DNA of 64,000 nucleotides from Gracilariopsis chorda (Eukaryota > Rhodophyta > Florideophyceae > Gracilariales > Gracilariaceae), in the NCBI GenBank assembly GCA_003194525.1, contig NBIV01000301.1, positions 20,646-84,645 on the forward strand, written 5' to 3'. The notes under the pieces were generated by a model. The model was not told the DNA's origin and searched no databases. It saw only the letters and a program-made list of their open reading frames with translations. Both the position numbers and the translations under genes were made by a program. Shown here one piece after another: positions 31,682 through 42,426 of this stretch (position 1 is the first letter of the stretch; the number at the start of each line of letters is the position of its first letter).

Positions 31682-32399
31682 CATCAGTCTACAACACGCC
31701 CCTTTTACGCATGTAATGCTTAAGAGTGGAGTGTTCAAATAGGGTAAACAGAGATTTTTACGTTATCTATAAAAAAATGTCTTTAAAAGCTCAAAATGTA
31801 AGCGCAGAACTACTTTTCGGCTTCGCAGTAAAAGAATATTTTCTACAGAAAAGTATGTCAAGTACCTAGATTAATAAAATTTGCTAGGAGTGTTTAGAAA
31901 GCGTTAAAAAATTATTGTCATTGTTAGTTTACCAGTATCATATGTTTTTTGCTTTAAAAGCTGTCATGAAGGCTTCTATTTTTATCAAATTTAAACCTAC
32001 CTAACTTTGGTTTTCTAATCCGCGTTAAAAGTGTCTGCGCTTGATAAAACTTTCAAATAACAGAGCGTGTAGCAGTCACATTACATATATTACAAAGCAT
32101 CTACGATTGTCTGAGGAACCTAAAATTCTTTGTAGATTACAGATTGTAGAATGGAAATGTGTTGAAAGCAAGCACCATGAGTTAGTAATTGGATTAAAGT
32201 TTTTGGCATTTTTCTGGCCCCATTTGAGGTCAGCCAGCCGATTGGATAGACACTAGTCCTTGACATTTACCCGAAAACCTGCAAGATCTCGAATCTAAGA
32301 GCATCTCTATCAAAGACCCAAATACCTAAATATTTGGTTCCGATCCCAGAACGCATTTCTACCAAGTCCTTAAAACGTAACAAGGGTAAGAAGGGCCTT

Positions 32400-32598
32400 A
32401 GGCCGTACCACTCTTTCCTGCATTTGTGACTTCTGCATCTTTCCTGCAGAAAAGAGTGGTAGCGCCGCCCTACCAAACTTTCCTGAAGTTGTGATGTCTG
32501 CATTTTGCCTGCAGGAAAGAGTGGTAGGGCCTCCATACCATTTTTTCTTGCAGTTGTGACGTCTGCATATTGCATGCAGGAAAGAGTGATAGGGCCGG
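32400..32598. repeat. Three tandem ~65-bp units, each a hairpin
   Basis: Each unit has the left arm 'taccactctttcctgca' (with variants) and the right arm 'tgcaggaaagagtggta', separated by about 20 bases containing 'ttgtga(c/t)(t/g)tctgca'. The units differ at 10-20% of positions by eye. Confidence 0.7.
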
Positions 32599-33153
32599 AG
32601 CTTCAGCGGTGACAAACCTGAGAATGAAACGTTTTGGTTGTACAAAACGTTTGATTATCATTGGTGCAAAGAGTTGGCGTACCAAAACGCTCAAAACATG
32701 AACGTGAAGCACGATTTTGGTTGCTGGCGCAGTTTGCACCAAAAAAACGAAATCGTGCATTTTACTAATTTTTTAAGGGGTGCGAAGGTCGTTGTCGCAC
32801 AAATCCTTTGTTAGGTTAGACAAGTGGAAACGGCCTTCGGCCGTGGGCGGCGCTGCGCGCCACGTCGTTTTTGTAGCTTTGTGTATTTAGTAGCGTTCGG
32901 AGGCTCTCCGAGCACTTTGCTCGCTTGCGCTCGCAATAGCACTCGTAGAACCACGGGGCGCGGCGGCGCCTAGAGTAAGTAAAGCCGTAGGGGTTTGTGT
33001 TTAGGTGCCTAAATTGACTGCAGTGCCATCCAATGATGAGAAAACGCGACACGTTGCTTTCTGTAACTGGGTGGCACTGCAGTCATTATGGGAGTGCCAG
33101 CCACTAGGCAGAAAGCTTTGCTGCTGCTGCTGCTGCTGAAGTTTTTAAATGGT

Positions 33154-33231
33154 AGGGAAGCGTTGCGCCAAATGGCAGTTTTGCATGCCCGTAGAGGGGC
33201 ATACAGGGCGGTTTATTGGCGCACCGCCTCC
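33154..33231. repeat. 77-bp hairpin module 2
   Basis: Arms 'gggaagcgttgcgccaaa' and 'ttggcgcaccgcctcc', inner 'gcatgccc...ggggcat'. Preceded by (CTG)7-type repeats at 33117-33138. Confidence 0.6.
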
Positions 33232-36200
33232 ATTCAATCAAGAACACCCCCTCATACATGAACAAATACTTATAGTGGAGAGAAAAGAGGAAGCGGCCTT
33301 CGGCCGCGGGCGGCGCTTTGCGCCGCGGTTGAGGATTTATAAACAGCGGTGAGAAGAAAAAATGGGTGAAGAAAGCAAAAGCAGAAAGGCAAGTAGTTTA
33401 ATTCAGTGAATCAAGAACGCAAGAAATATGATTACGGTTGTGGAGGGATGCAGAACTGAATGGCTTCAGGCAGCACTGGGTTGGAGATGGCCACAGGCAT
33501 GGGATGAATTGTGTGCGCATTCGCGGATGTAAGCTGCGGGTCATGCAGGAGCAGCACATGGTCGTTCCATCGAACGCGCGACAATGCGACATAAAATTGA
33601 CCGGCGCAAAAGAAGTTGGATCGCACATCCACAACCAAGCCATCCAATTTCTTTCCCTGTACTTTGTGAAAGGTAGCTGCAAACGCAAGACGAATGGGGA
33701 ACTGCCTTCGAATCATGCGAATGTCTGCGAAAGAAAACTCGAAGTCGATACGATGCAGGAGCTGTCGTTCCAGCACCTGTCCGTTCTCGTCGAATCGAGC
33801 CACCTGCATCGTAAACTGATCGACACGCACGACTACGAACAGCTTTCCGTTGACCACAGCGGGATGCAGCACGTTCCGAAGGACCATACGTGGCACTCCG
33901 ATCTTCAAGTCCAAGTTATGAGGCGGTACTCCAGTAGGCGCATACTGATATGCAAACTCGGGGAAGATAGAACTGGCAAAGTCAGACTCTGGATTCTGTC
34001 CACGATCAGGTTGTACCGTCGTAGCTGACGGAAGAGTGAAGCGCTCACCAGGAAACAGATCTAGCGCTGCCACATTATGTTCGTCGACCAACTGATTTGT
34101 GGACGCAATGAGCATTTTGCTGAGATCCACATCCTCCTTGCTTCGTGTTGTGAGCCACTTCCACAGGAATTGGTAGGCAGTTTGCATGCCACCGGTAGAT
34201 CTGAGTGGTAGTGGAGCGTTGTTGGATATTGTGTTTCGTTCAAGGGAACGTAACAGTGACGCAAATGCCGGATCATCGGCTTGGCGTACTTGTTCCGTGC
34301 GGTACAGCACTTGAACCGAGCACAATGTCCGCAGATCACTCTTTCACGGCAATCCGTTGAGAATTTTTGTGTAAACTAGTCTCACATTTCCACTTGGCTC
34401 GGCCTCCATGTACACCTGCGGCACCACTGGAAGGAGCTGGGAGTAGTCGCCGGATAGAACGATGGTCAAGCTCCCATACGGAGGTGGGTTTTCCATTCCA
34501 CTGCAGCGAAGATCTTTGAGCAACGCATCCATGAGTTCGAAAAGCTTTCGTGAGAGCATGGACGCCTCATCCAAGACGAGCAGTTGTATTTCGCGTAGCT
34601 GTTCTGCACGTTTAGATCGGGGACTGTACTTTGACAAAGTGGCTGTAGTGCTGCTTGTGCTGTCCCTATCAGCTACACCGAGTCCAAGGAGGCTATGTAA
34701 AGTGCGGCCACCTTCGTTCAACGAAACTGCAATGCCTGTTGTAGCAGTCATTTCGGCGAGCATTCCTTCCGACTCTGCGATATCACGAAGGAGGTTAAGC
34801 CCGTATGTCTTTCCAGTTCCTGCGGATCCTTGCACAAAGCACACGTTTCCAGGAGTGCTTGTTCGCTCCTGCAGCGCCTGTAGTTGTTGCAATGCGGCAA
34901 TGACGGTGTCAATGACTTGTCTTTGGCGAGGTTTTAAGGTGGCGTACCTTGACTGCAAATTTGACAAATTTCGCACCACTCGTGCGTCTCGAGTTGTTGT
35001 AGCTCGATTCGCCTCAGTCAATGCTGTATGATCCTGCTGTAGGTGTTGGGAGGAGAAGCTGTGACCGCGAAGCAGTCGTCCTCCGTGCCGGTCTGAGATC
35101 TCCACCACACTTCGATAAATTTCTTGCTTTCGTTGCTGCTCATCTCCTGTATGTATGTCGCTACATAATGCCTCCCAGTTTTCGACAGCCATTTTTTCTG
35201 GGTCTGTGCCTTGTTGGTATAGTGTGACAACCAGACGTCGTAGCTTGGAGGGCGTGCTGTATATCTGCACTGCTTCTTAGAATGCAATATCAAACTCGGA
35301 TCCGTCCGCGAGCAGTCCGCTTACAATCGCAGTTTCACGATACGTTCCAAACTGCTGTCCGTTGAAAGTCCTTGCGTCTTCATAAGAGCTCGAGCCGTGA
35401 TTCATGAGCAGCAAGCGCAGAGCAAAGAGCTCAATGTCGGACGGTGAAACACCTCTGATCCATGAGACGCATTGCTCGTCTTCCGTGCGCTGTACCACCT
35501 ACATGGGCAGATCGCAGTCGTCTGTGGTCCCCTGAGTGCTGTCTCCGTCGTATTGGTTAAGCACGCGGGCTGGAAGCGTACGATACAATCGAACTTTTTC
35601 AAAGTACGAAAGGTAGTCGAGGTTTGCGTATGCTTCGGGCCTTGCAAAGTATCTCTCCAGTGTAGACGGCTGTGATGCAGAAAGGAGCTGGTTGGGACCT
35701 CTCAGCAGAAATGTGCGCTCTACTTCCAAGTGAATGGCCAGTCGCTCTACTTTTGGTACGATGTGAACATGTCGAAACTCGAAAATTCTCCAAGCTGCAT
35801 TGACAGGGCCCACCACACGTGCTCGCATGTATGCACGAATGTCGTTCTGCACCTGTGGCTCTTGTTGCTGCTCGTTGTGTGCGCCTGTCTCATTAGCACC
35901 ACTCAAGTTGAGCACCACCTCCTGAGCTTTGGGCTGCTTAAACGCGTACTTCATCAGATAAGCCACTGCGCCCCCTCCTTGCCTGCGCTCTACGTTTATA
36001 TCAGAGCGGTACTTCTTGGTCAGACTTGGGTGTTACGGCACTATCTTGAGGTCATGTTGCCTTCTTATGCGGTAGACCACGCGATTCGTGCCTTCTTCAA
36101 TGTACGTCTCCGGCACAATCATGTTGCGGTCGTATCCAAACTTGTAACGCCCAGCGCGATTCAGGCAATAGGGGGAGTAGCGGTGCCTGTGCATGGAACG

Positions 36201-38139
36201 AACGAGGGCACGCAACGCGTCGTCTTCACCGGGAAGAGGAAGTTCTGCAAGAATGAGCTGTCGATCACATCAACGTCTTCAATCATGCCTCCTTCGAGCC
36301 ACACGAGCATGTGGTGATGAGGCACATTGCGCTTCTGAAACTCGAGCTTTGATGCAAGCCCTAGGCACTTCAATCCAAAGATGTGCTCCGAGTTCTTCTC
36401 CAAGTCCTTCATGAAGTTGTTCGCGTACTGGTTGTACACCCTTGCAACCAGATCCGGTCGGTCAAACGGTCGAGGGCGGTTACTCTGTGCCGTAAATGCG
36501 CTCCGATTGCTGGTATCCATACCAAGGCGCTGGATGTCCTCTCTCCAGATGTTCATGGTGATTGTAATGAACAGAGAAGGCGGTCCTCTCCGCGCTACGA
36601 TCGCCTGTACATCCATGCACTTGTACTTCCAGTACGCTGCTGAGTTGACCGAGTCATCGGGCAGAAATATGCGTCCTATGTAGGCGAACTGTGATGGTGA
36701 AACATGAGCGGTTTACTGTTGTGCTTGCTGGATCTCTTGCTCTTGTACAATACGTGCCTGTTTTTTCTCTCCAGGAAACGTAGTCGCATGTCCTCAATGT
36801 TTGTGTGAGTGCGGAGCATCCACATCTGCATCAACGGTCCACTTTTGAGGAGGATGTTGTCCGAGTACAGACGTCGCTTCGCGTTCTGAGCCCAGGTGAG
36901 CTTTCGGAGCTTCCAATCGTTGACGCTGAGACCTGAGCTTTGCTGTGAGGAGTTTCTTGCATCCAGGAACAGGCCGATGTCAAACGGTTCGTGCTGATCA
37001 CCGTACGGGTAGAGAAGAGGGAAAGTGCCCTTCTCTGCGAGTTTGGATGCCGGTTTTAGAAGTCGGTACCGCACTTGCGCATTGTTTGCGGCATTCGCAG
37101 TCGCTCCTGCTCCAGCAGCAGCAGCACTCGTCACTGCAGCGTGCTCTTCGGTTACGATTCCTTCTACCAAGCGCGGTACCTGAGACTCCACTCGGTACAG
37201 GCCAGTGGGAGCAAACACGAGTGTTCTCATCATGGTTGGCCCCCACCCGGAACATCTTCAGGGAGAGGGCCAGCACCTGCATGAGGAGTACTGACCGTAG
37301 CACTTCGGATTCCTTCGTATCCACGTACGACTACTCCTTTTTCTGCTGCTTGCACGCTGATACCCACGGCAGTCTCTGCATTTTGTTGTTGTTGTTGCTG
37401 TTGTGTGCTAAGCAAGGATCGGTAACGTTCGCGCACCACTTCTGGCTTCGGCTGGATCACATCATACAACTTGGGTACGATGTCTCTTACGTTGATGTCC
37501 TGAATGAACGCACGCATATTTGCACGAGCATTGTGAGATGCATCTAAGGAAGGCGGACCGGTACCCCACAAAAAGCTGTAGCGCGTGCTGTTCTGGTTCT
37601 GCGTGGGCAGAGCGAGAGCTGCGTTGCCCTCAAGTCTGAGAAAGGAGGGACCGCCTCCCGTCACATACGACATGTCCATGAACGCTTGTGTCGTCGCAAA
37701 GACCGTATTCAAGTTGAGGAAATGGCTGTTAAAGGCTCTCAGGCTATAAATACTGCGAACCAACTCACTGCTATGCCTTCTGTGGAACATGACGCCCCAC
37801 CCTGACATTCTTTTCATTGCACAGCACACTCCATTGGTCTCTTTGCCAAGCAAAACGCATCCGCAGTACTTGCAGCTATGAATTCTCAATGTCCATTACG
37901 GGTACTGGCAGGTGGAGAGCGTGTGTGCGTGCTCGCCGCATCTTCCGCATTGCCTTTGACCCGCAGTAGAAAGCATCTCAAACTCTAGAACGCTTGCCCG
38001 GATAGATGGATCATTCCAAGCTTCATCAGCCGCGGTATCCCACGCATAGTACACGCCATACAGTCCTCGATCCGGACGTCCAGCACATTGCATGATCGTC
38101 GTATCAAGCTGTTGCTGTGGCTGATGCTGCGGCTGGTGT

Positions 38140-38530
38140 GAGGGAGCCGTTGTGATCTCACCCTCTTCCACCTCCATCGGAATGGGCACTTGTTGTTCTT
38201 CCTGTTCAGCTTGTGCCAGCGCAGGCTGCGGCGGCGGGTGTGAGGGAGCCGGGGTGATCTCATCCTCTTCCACTTCCATCGGAACTGGCATCTGTTCTTC
38301 CTCTTGTTCAGCTTATGGCAGCGCAGGCTGCGGCGGCGGGTGTGAGGGAGCCGGGGTGATCTCATCCTCTTCCACTTCCATGGGGACTGGCATCTGTTCT
38401 TCCTCTTCTTCAGCTTGTGGCAGAGCAGGCTGCTGTGGCGGCGGTGGTGACAGCGGTGGCTGTGAAGGAGCAGGGATGATCTCATCCTCTTCCACTTCCA
38501 TCGCAACGGGCATCTGTTCTGCAGCCATCG
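38140..38530 (-). repeat. ~102-bp coding repeats (PVPMEVEEDEITPAPSHPP-type) in Helitron B
   Basis: Four imperfect units encode a conserved acidic core MEVEEDEITPAP followed by a Pro/Gln/Ala-rich linker ending in AEQEEEQ. One unit carries the TAA stop at 38313-38315 where its sister units have CAA. Helitron A has the same repeats at 29976-30260. Presumably a disordered, acidic region. Confidence 0.75.
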
Positions 38531-38811
38531 GTGGGAGAGGGGGAGGCATCGGAGGCGGTGGAATGTGACTTGGAAATCCTCTTACAAACTCCAGAAACCC
38601 AGGAATTGGGCATGAAGTTAGTAGACCTACGGCAACGGACCCACTGGCTCCAGCGCCGCTTGTGCTATCTCCAGCTGCAACCGAAGTAGGTGCAGGAGTA
38701 ATTTTGTCCTCTTCCACGGCTGGAACAATGGGTCCTTGCACGTGCACTCCGCTCTCATTTACCGGCATGTCATCTGGAGCGGGAGGAACTGGTAATCGTC
38801 GAGGTCGTCCA

Positions 38812-39155
38812 GCTCCGGGCCTTGCGCCGCCCGAGTTCACTCTAGCCACTCCCGAATTGGCTCTGGCACCACCGGAATTGGCTCTGGCCCCTCCAGAATT
38901 GGCTCTGGTGCCTCCAGCGTTTGCTCGAGCATCTCCAGCATTCTGTCTGGCCCCTCCGGAAATGGCTCTGGCACCTCCAGAATTACGTCTGGCACCTCCG
39001 GCATTGGATCGAGCGCCCCCAGTATTGGCTCTTGCACCTCCAGAATTGGCTCGTGCACTTCCAGAGTTGGCTCTGGCATCTCCAGAATATCTTCGAGCAC
39101 CTCCAGAGTTCGGTCTGGTCCCACCAGAGTTTGGACGTGGACCCCCTCGCGTCAT
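38812..39155 (-). repeat. 21-bp minisatellite coding for GGARANS-type heptads in Helitron B
   Basis: About 16 heptads of the form ARANSGG, TRPNSGG or ARRNSGG. Helitron A has only about three or four at the matching place (about 30620-30696). The arginine spacing gives a strongly basic, Gly-rich N terminus that may bind nucleic acid; this is inference. Confidence 0.75.
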
Positions 39156-39930
39156 TTCAATTTACCAGAAAAAGATTAAAAACCATTTTTTTTAACCCCG
39201 TAACAAATTTGTCAGAGTTCCAGAATACTTTCCAATATAACAAAAATTTAAGCGTAAAAAAATGGTTGCAGTTTTTGCTTTGCACCCACCGGGCCTAGTC
39301 GCATGCAGAAATTAAACAAAATTGCTGCAAGGCTTATATTTACCCGATGCAGTCGTGCGCAGCACAGGGACTCTCGACACACTCCTACTGGATTATGACG
39401 GGCGGAGTGTGCTCAGCCGGTTTTCAAGGCGTTTGATGTTTAAACCGCGTCCGGTTGTAAGGATTGGTCTGCCTTTACTCACACACCGAAGTGTGCTTTC
39501 CGGCCCCAAGAGGTACGACAGGGCGGCCGCCCCGGACCCTGCATAGCAAGCTGGTATTAGGTCTGGTAAACCCTCAGACTTCCTGATCGCCGTCAAACGA
39601 CCAGTATACCACAGAGGAGCACCTGACCTTTCCCAGATGCGTGGTACTTAGTGGGTTACTCTTGTGGCGACGTGCACACGAGCTTAACCTTGCTTAGGTC
39701 CCAGGCCAGCAAACAGTGCCCAAAGTAGCAAAAGGTTACGACATTGCACTATTGGCCAGCCTGAAATGGGAGGTGAAAATAGTGGTTAGGGTCAGAAAGC
39801 GAGATGCTTTTTGCACTGCGCCAGTGCAGTATATATGCTCTGTGCATTGTGCTGCACTGGCGCAGTGCAAAAATGCAGCCACGTGTCGTGCAAGCCAGGT
39901 ACTGCTGAGTGGCTGGCACTGCAGTCATTT

Positions 39931-39992
39931 ACTGTAGTGCCAGCCACTGATACTGTAGTGCCAGCCACTGATACTGTAGTGCCAGCCACTGA
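39931..39992 (+). repeat. Tandem repeat, 21-bp unit x3
   Basis: Unit ACTGTAGTGCCAGCCACTGAT, three nearly identical copies. Related single copies occur at about 33080, 40440-40560 and elsewhere in the Helitron-associated regions. Confidence 0.85.
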
Positions 39993-40097
39993 GCAGCAGC
40001 GGCAGTCAATATGCAGCAGCAGCCAATAAGGTTAGAGCTTTGCTGCTGCTGCTGCTGATGCTGCTGCTGGTGGTGGTGGTGAATTATTTGGATGGAA

Positions 40098-40174
40098 GGG
40101 AGGCGTTGCGCCAAAAGAGGTTTATGCATGCGCTGAAGAGGCCGTGCGGGCATGTTTATTGGCGCAACGCCTCC
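40098..40174. repeat. 77-bp hairpin module 3
   Basis: Arms 'gggaggcgttgcgccaa' and 'ttggcgcaacgcctcc' pair almost perfectly over about 15 bp. Loop contains 'ttatgcatgcgctgaagaggccgtgcgggcatg'-like sequence with its own partial palindrome. Confidence 0.75.
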
Positions 40175-40690
40175 GTTCAATCAAGATGTAGGTTCTCATA
40201 CGCTTGTAAATGGTTATAATGGAGAGACAAGTAGAAGTGGCATTCGGCCGCGGTTGGCGCTGCGCACCGCTGAATAAGGCTGACTTTGCGGGATGTACAT
40301 GCCGTTTCTGCTCGCTATCGCTCGCAAACGGCCTGCAAACCAATGAGGGCTGCGGCGCTGAGAGTGAATATAGAATAGAGCAATAATGGAGCGGCCATGC
40401 GATTGTGATTGGTGGGCATTGCAGTTGTTGAGGGCCCGTGCGATTGGGATTGGCGGGCACTGCAGTTGTGCATGGGGAGTACAGTAGAATGTAATTGGCC
40501 GGCACTGCCAAAATGATTGTAGTGCCAAACACTGTGCAGTGGGATGGGTAGCAGGGTTGCAGTGCCAGCCACTGAGCAGCAGCGGCAGTCAAGATGCAGC
40601 AGCAGCCAATGAGCTCTGTGCTTTGCTGCTGCTGCTGTTGGTGATGCTGCTGCTGCTGCTGCTGGTGGTGGTGAATTTTTTTGAATGGCA

Positions 40691-40767
40691 GGGAGGTGTT
40701 GTGCCAAAAGAGATTTATGCATGCGCTGAAGAGAACGTGCGGGCGTTTTTATTGGTGCAATGCCTCC
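40691..40767. repeat. 77-bp hairpin module 4
   Basis: Arms 'gggaggtgttgtgccaa' and 'ttggtgcaatgcctcc'. The arm changes relative to module 3 (C to T on one side, C to T on the other) leave G-T pairs, so the stem could still form as RNA. Confidence 0.75.
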
Positions 40768-41472
40768 GTTCCATCAACATTTGCGCCCTCATACGCTTGT
40801 AAATGGGTATAATGGAGAGATGAGTGGAAACGGCCTTCGGCCGTGGGCGACGCTGTGCGATGCGTTGTTTTTGTAGCTTTTTGTATTTAGTAGCGTTTGG
40901 AGGCTCTCCGAGCACTTTGCTCCTTTGCGCTCACTATAGCGCTCATAGAACCACGGGGCGCCGCGGCGCATAGATTATGTGGAGCCGTAAGGGTTTTTTG
41001 GCGACCTGCACACGAGCTCGGCCTTGCCTAGGTCCCAGGCCAGCAAACAGTGCCCAAAGTAGCGAAGGGTTACGACACTGCGCTATTGACCAGCCTGAAA
41101 TGGGAGATGCAAAAAGTGGTTAGGGTCAGCAAGCGAGATGCTTTCTGCACTGCGCCAGTGCAGTATATAGGCGCAACGCCTCCCGTCAATCAACAACACC
41201 CCCCTCATACATGTGTAAATCATTAAGAGTGGGGTGGTGTTGAGATTTTGATTGCGACCTACACTTCAAGCCTATTTAGCCGGATGTTTAGGTTGCAACC
41301 TAAACTGAAAGACCAAACGCGTTGCGCCAAGTTTTTGCCAAGTGTGCCACTGTGCACTGGTTGTAATTCGCGCCATTTTAAGACCAGAACAATCGCTTTA
41401 AGATAACCTTAAAACTGATTGCGTCAACAGTTGTCTCGCGAAGTCCAGGCCTTGAGTGTCGCAGTTCCAAAG

Positions 41473-41643
41473 ATGAAGAACTCACGAGGTGCCAACTTCA
41501 CTCCTCATGAAGATCTAGCTCTTTGCAGAGCATGGATCTCTGCAGAGAGTTTTAGCTTAAGACTGCAAGTCAAAAGGGTTGCTTGCATAATCGCCGTTCA
41601 TGAAACTGTTTCTGGCGACATTTTTGGCTTTGGCAATCGCTGA
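41473..41643 (+). pseudogene. PIF/Harbinger Myb-like protein, N-terminal relic
   Basis: The frame begins MKNSRGANFTPHEDLALCRAW, matching the usual 'RG-x-N/S-W/F-T-x-x-ED-x-x-LC-x-AW' start of the Myb/SANT-like proteins carried by Harbinger transposons, then degrades after about 35 residues. The following DNA up to the Copia LTR at 42193 gives no further match. It is a second, shorter relic of the protein found at 54716-55858. Confidence 0.55.
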
Positions 41644-42192
41644 TAGTCAGATGGGCAGTCAGGCCATATTTAGAAATTTGGCAAGTTTCAGATATACTTT
41701 TAGGTGTGTTGATAGAGATGCTCTAACCTTGTTATATAGTTTTGTTATGGGCCATAATAGAGCGAATTTGCAAGGCTTTAGCGAGAGCGGTTCTGACGGT
41801 ACTAAGTCATTTTCATGCACCAGGCTTGTGTGTAGGAGACCCGCGATCTCGCAACAGCGGGGTTGGATGATATTTACACTCTATAGCGCCAAAAAGTTTT
41901 CATTATTTCGCTTCGTACACAGAACCTTTGAAAGAATCAATCTGCTTTAAGACTTTTGGAATACTTGGTTTGCCGGCCAGGCGTTTCTTTCTCTCATTCG
42001 AGAGTATCCTTAGTTTTCATCGTGAGAGTCGGGAGATGTTGCGACTTCGTTTCGCGCCATCGCAAAAGTTGCTCTTTGCGTCTCGAAGTAGCCTGGTAAA
42101 ACTATCAGGTGAACATTATATATCTAAGAAAGTATGGGAGCGGTCGTGGGGGAAATTAAACGACAGAATCCACTGCTGCTTCAGTTCAGTCT
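41644..42192. other. Flank between Harbinger relic and Copia LTR
   Basis: Open plus-strand ORFs of about 116 codons in two frames, without recognisable domains. Probably decayed transposon sequence. Confidence 0.35.
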
Positions 42193-42411
42193 TTTTACAG
42201 GTTGACGAATCAGCTTATCGCTTATCTTCACTCACAAGACAACCAGAATGGTTCTTATATAGTCCTCGAGGGACGTAGTGCGAACAGAATATCTTCTAGA
42301 TATCATCAGCGCACATGACAATTCAATCTAACGAGATAACTGTAAACAGAATGTATAGAATGTAAATAAGCATGTAAACAATTCACTCATGCAAACAATT
42401 CACTATTAACA
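42193..42411 (-). repeat. Copia 3' LTR
   Basis: 219 bp, nearly identical to 47319-47536 (shared block from 'ttttacaggttgacgaatc' to 'caattcactattaa'). Confidence 0.9.
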
Positions 42412-42425
42412 TCACTTCCCCTCAT
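42412..42425 (-). other. Copia polypurine tract
   Basis: Minus strand AATGAGGGGAAGTGA directly upstream of the 3' LTR start TGTTAATAG; this is the expected plus-strand priming site. Confidence 0.7.
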
Positions 42426-42426
42426 T

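Larger units (their letters stand above)
30697..33431. repeat. Helitron-associated non-coding repeat region, unit A
   Basis: Matches 39170-41240 in several blocks: a stretch around 'gcagtcgtgcgcagtacag...ttatgacgggcggagtgtgctcagc' (30880-31120 against 39345-39600), 'gggaggtgcacatactgtctagattgagcaaggg' (31308-31345 against 39765-39800), CTG-rich runs and the 77-bp hairpin modules. It includes the 'cggccttcggccg' hairpin near 32830 and 33300. An AT-rich insert (about 31740-32260) is specific to this unit. No protein gene recognised; small ORFs here follow the repeat structure. Confidence 0.6.
33432..39155 (-). pseudogene. Helitron copy B: Rep/PIF1-helicase polyprotein, nearly complete but with stops and frameshifts
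   Basis: Order from the 5' side: Gly/Ala/Arg/Ser-rich heptad repeats (39155-38812), Pro/Glu repeats of ~34 residues (about 38530-38140), a Cys-rich zinc-finger segment (CGRCGEHAHTLSTC then HSCKYCGCVLLGKETNGVCC, about 37960-37810), a Helitron-like N domain, Rep with VPHHHMLVWLEG (about 36300-36335) and YLMKYAFK (about 35945-35970), then a PIF1 helicase with an intact Walker A GSAGTGKT (about 34815-34840), LVLDEASML, and the C-terminal VALSRVRW. The segments 39155-37230 and 35966-33432 each stay in one frame, broken by single stops at 38313-38315, about 37896, 35499, 35277 and 34344. Frameshifts occur near 37235 and between 36676 and 36616. Compared with copy A, two of the stops fit CAA-to-TAA changes (38313, 35277). 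Most likely inactive. Confidence 0.85.
39156..41240. repeat. Helitron-associated non-coding repeat region, unit B
   Basis: Counterpart of 30697-33431. Contains hairpin modules 3 and 4, half of a fifth (41170-41183), CTG/GGT runs at 40036-40080 and 40621-40675, and 'cggccttcggccg' hairpins near 40830. The block 'ggcgacctgcacacgagctcggccttgcctaggtcccaggccagcaaacagtgcccaaagtagc' occurs at 41000 and in similar form at 39664 and 31210, so the region grew by internal duplication. No protein gene recognised. Confidence 0.6.

Noticed and set aside
34462-35031. 189-codon plus ORF within Helitron B
   Set aside because: Exact shadow of the PIF1 helicase coding region on the minus strand.
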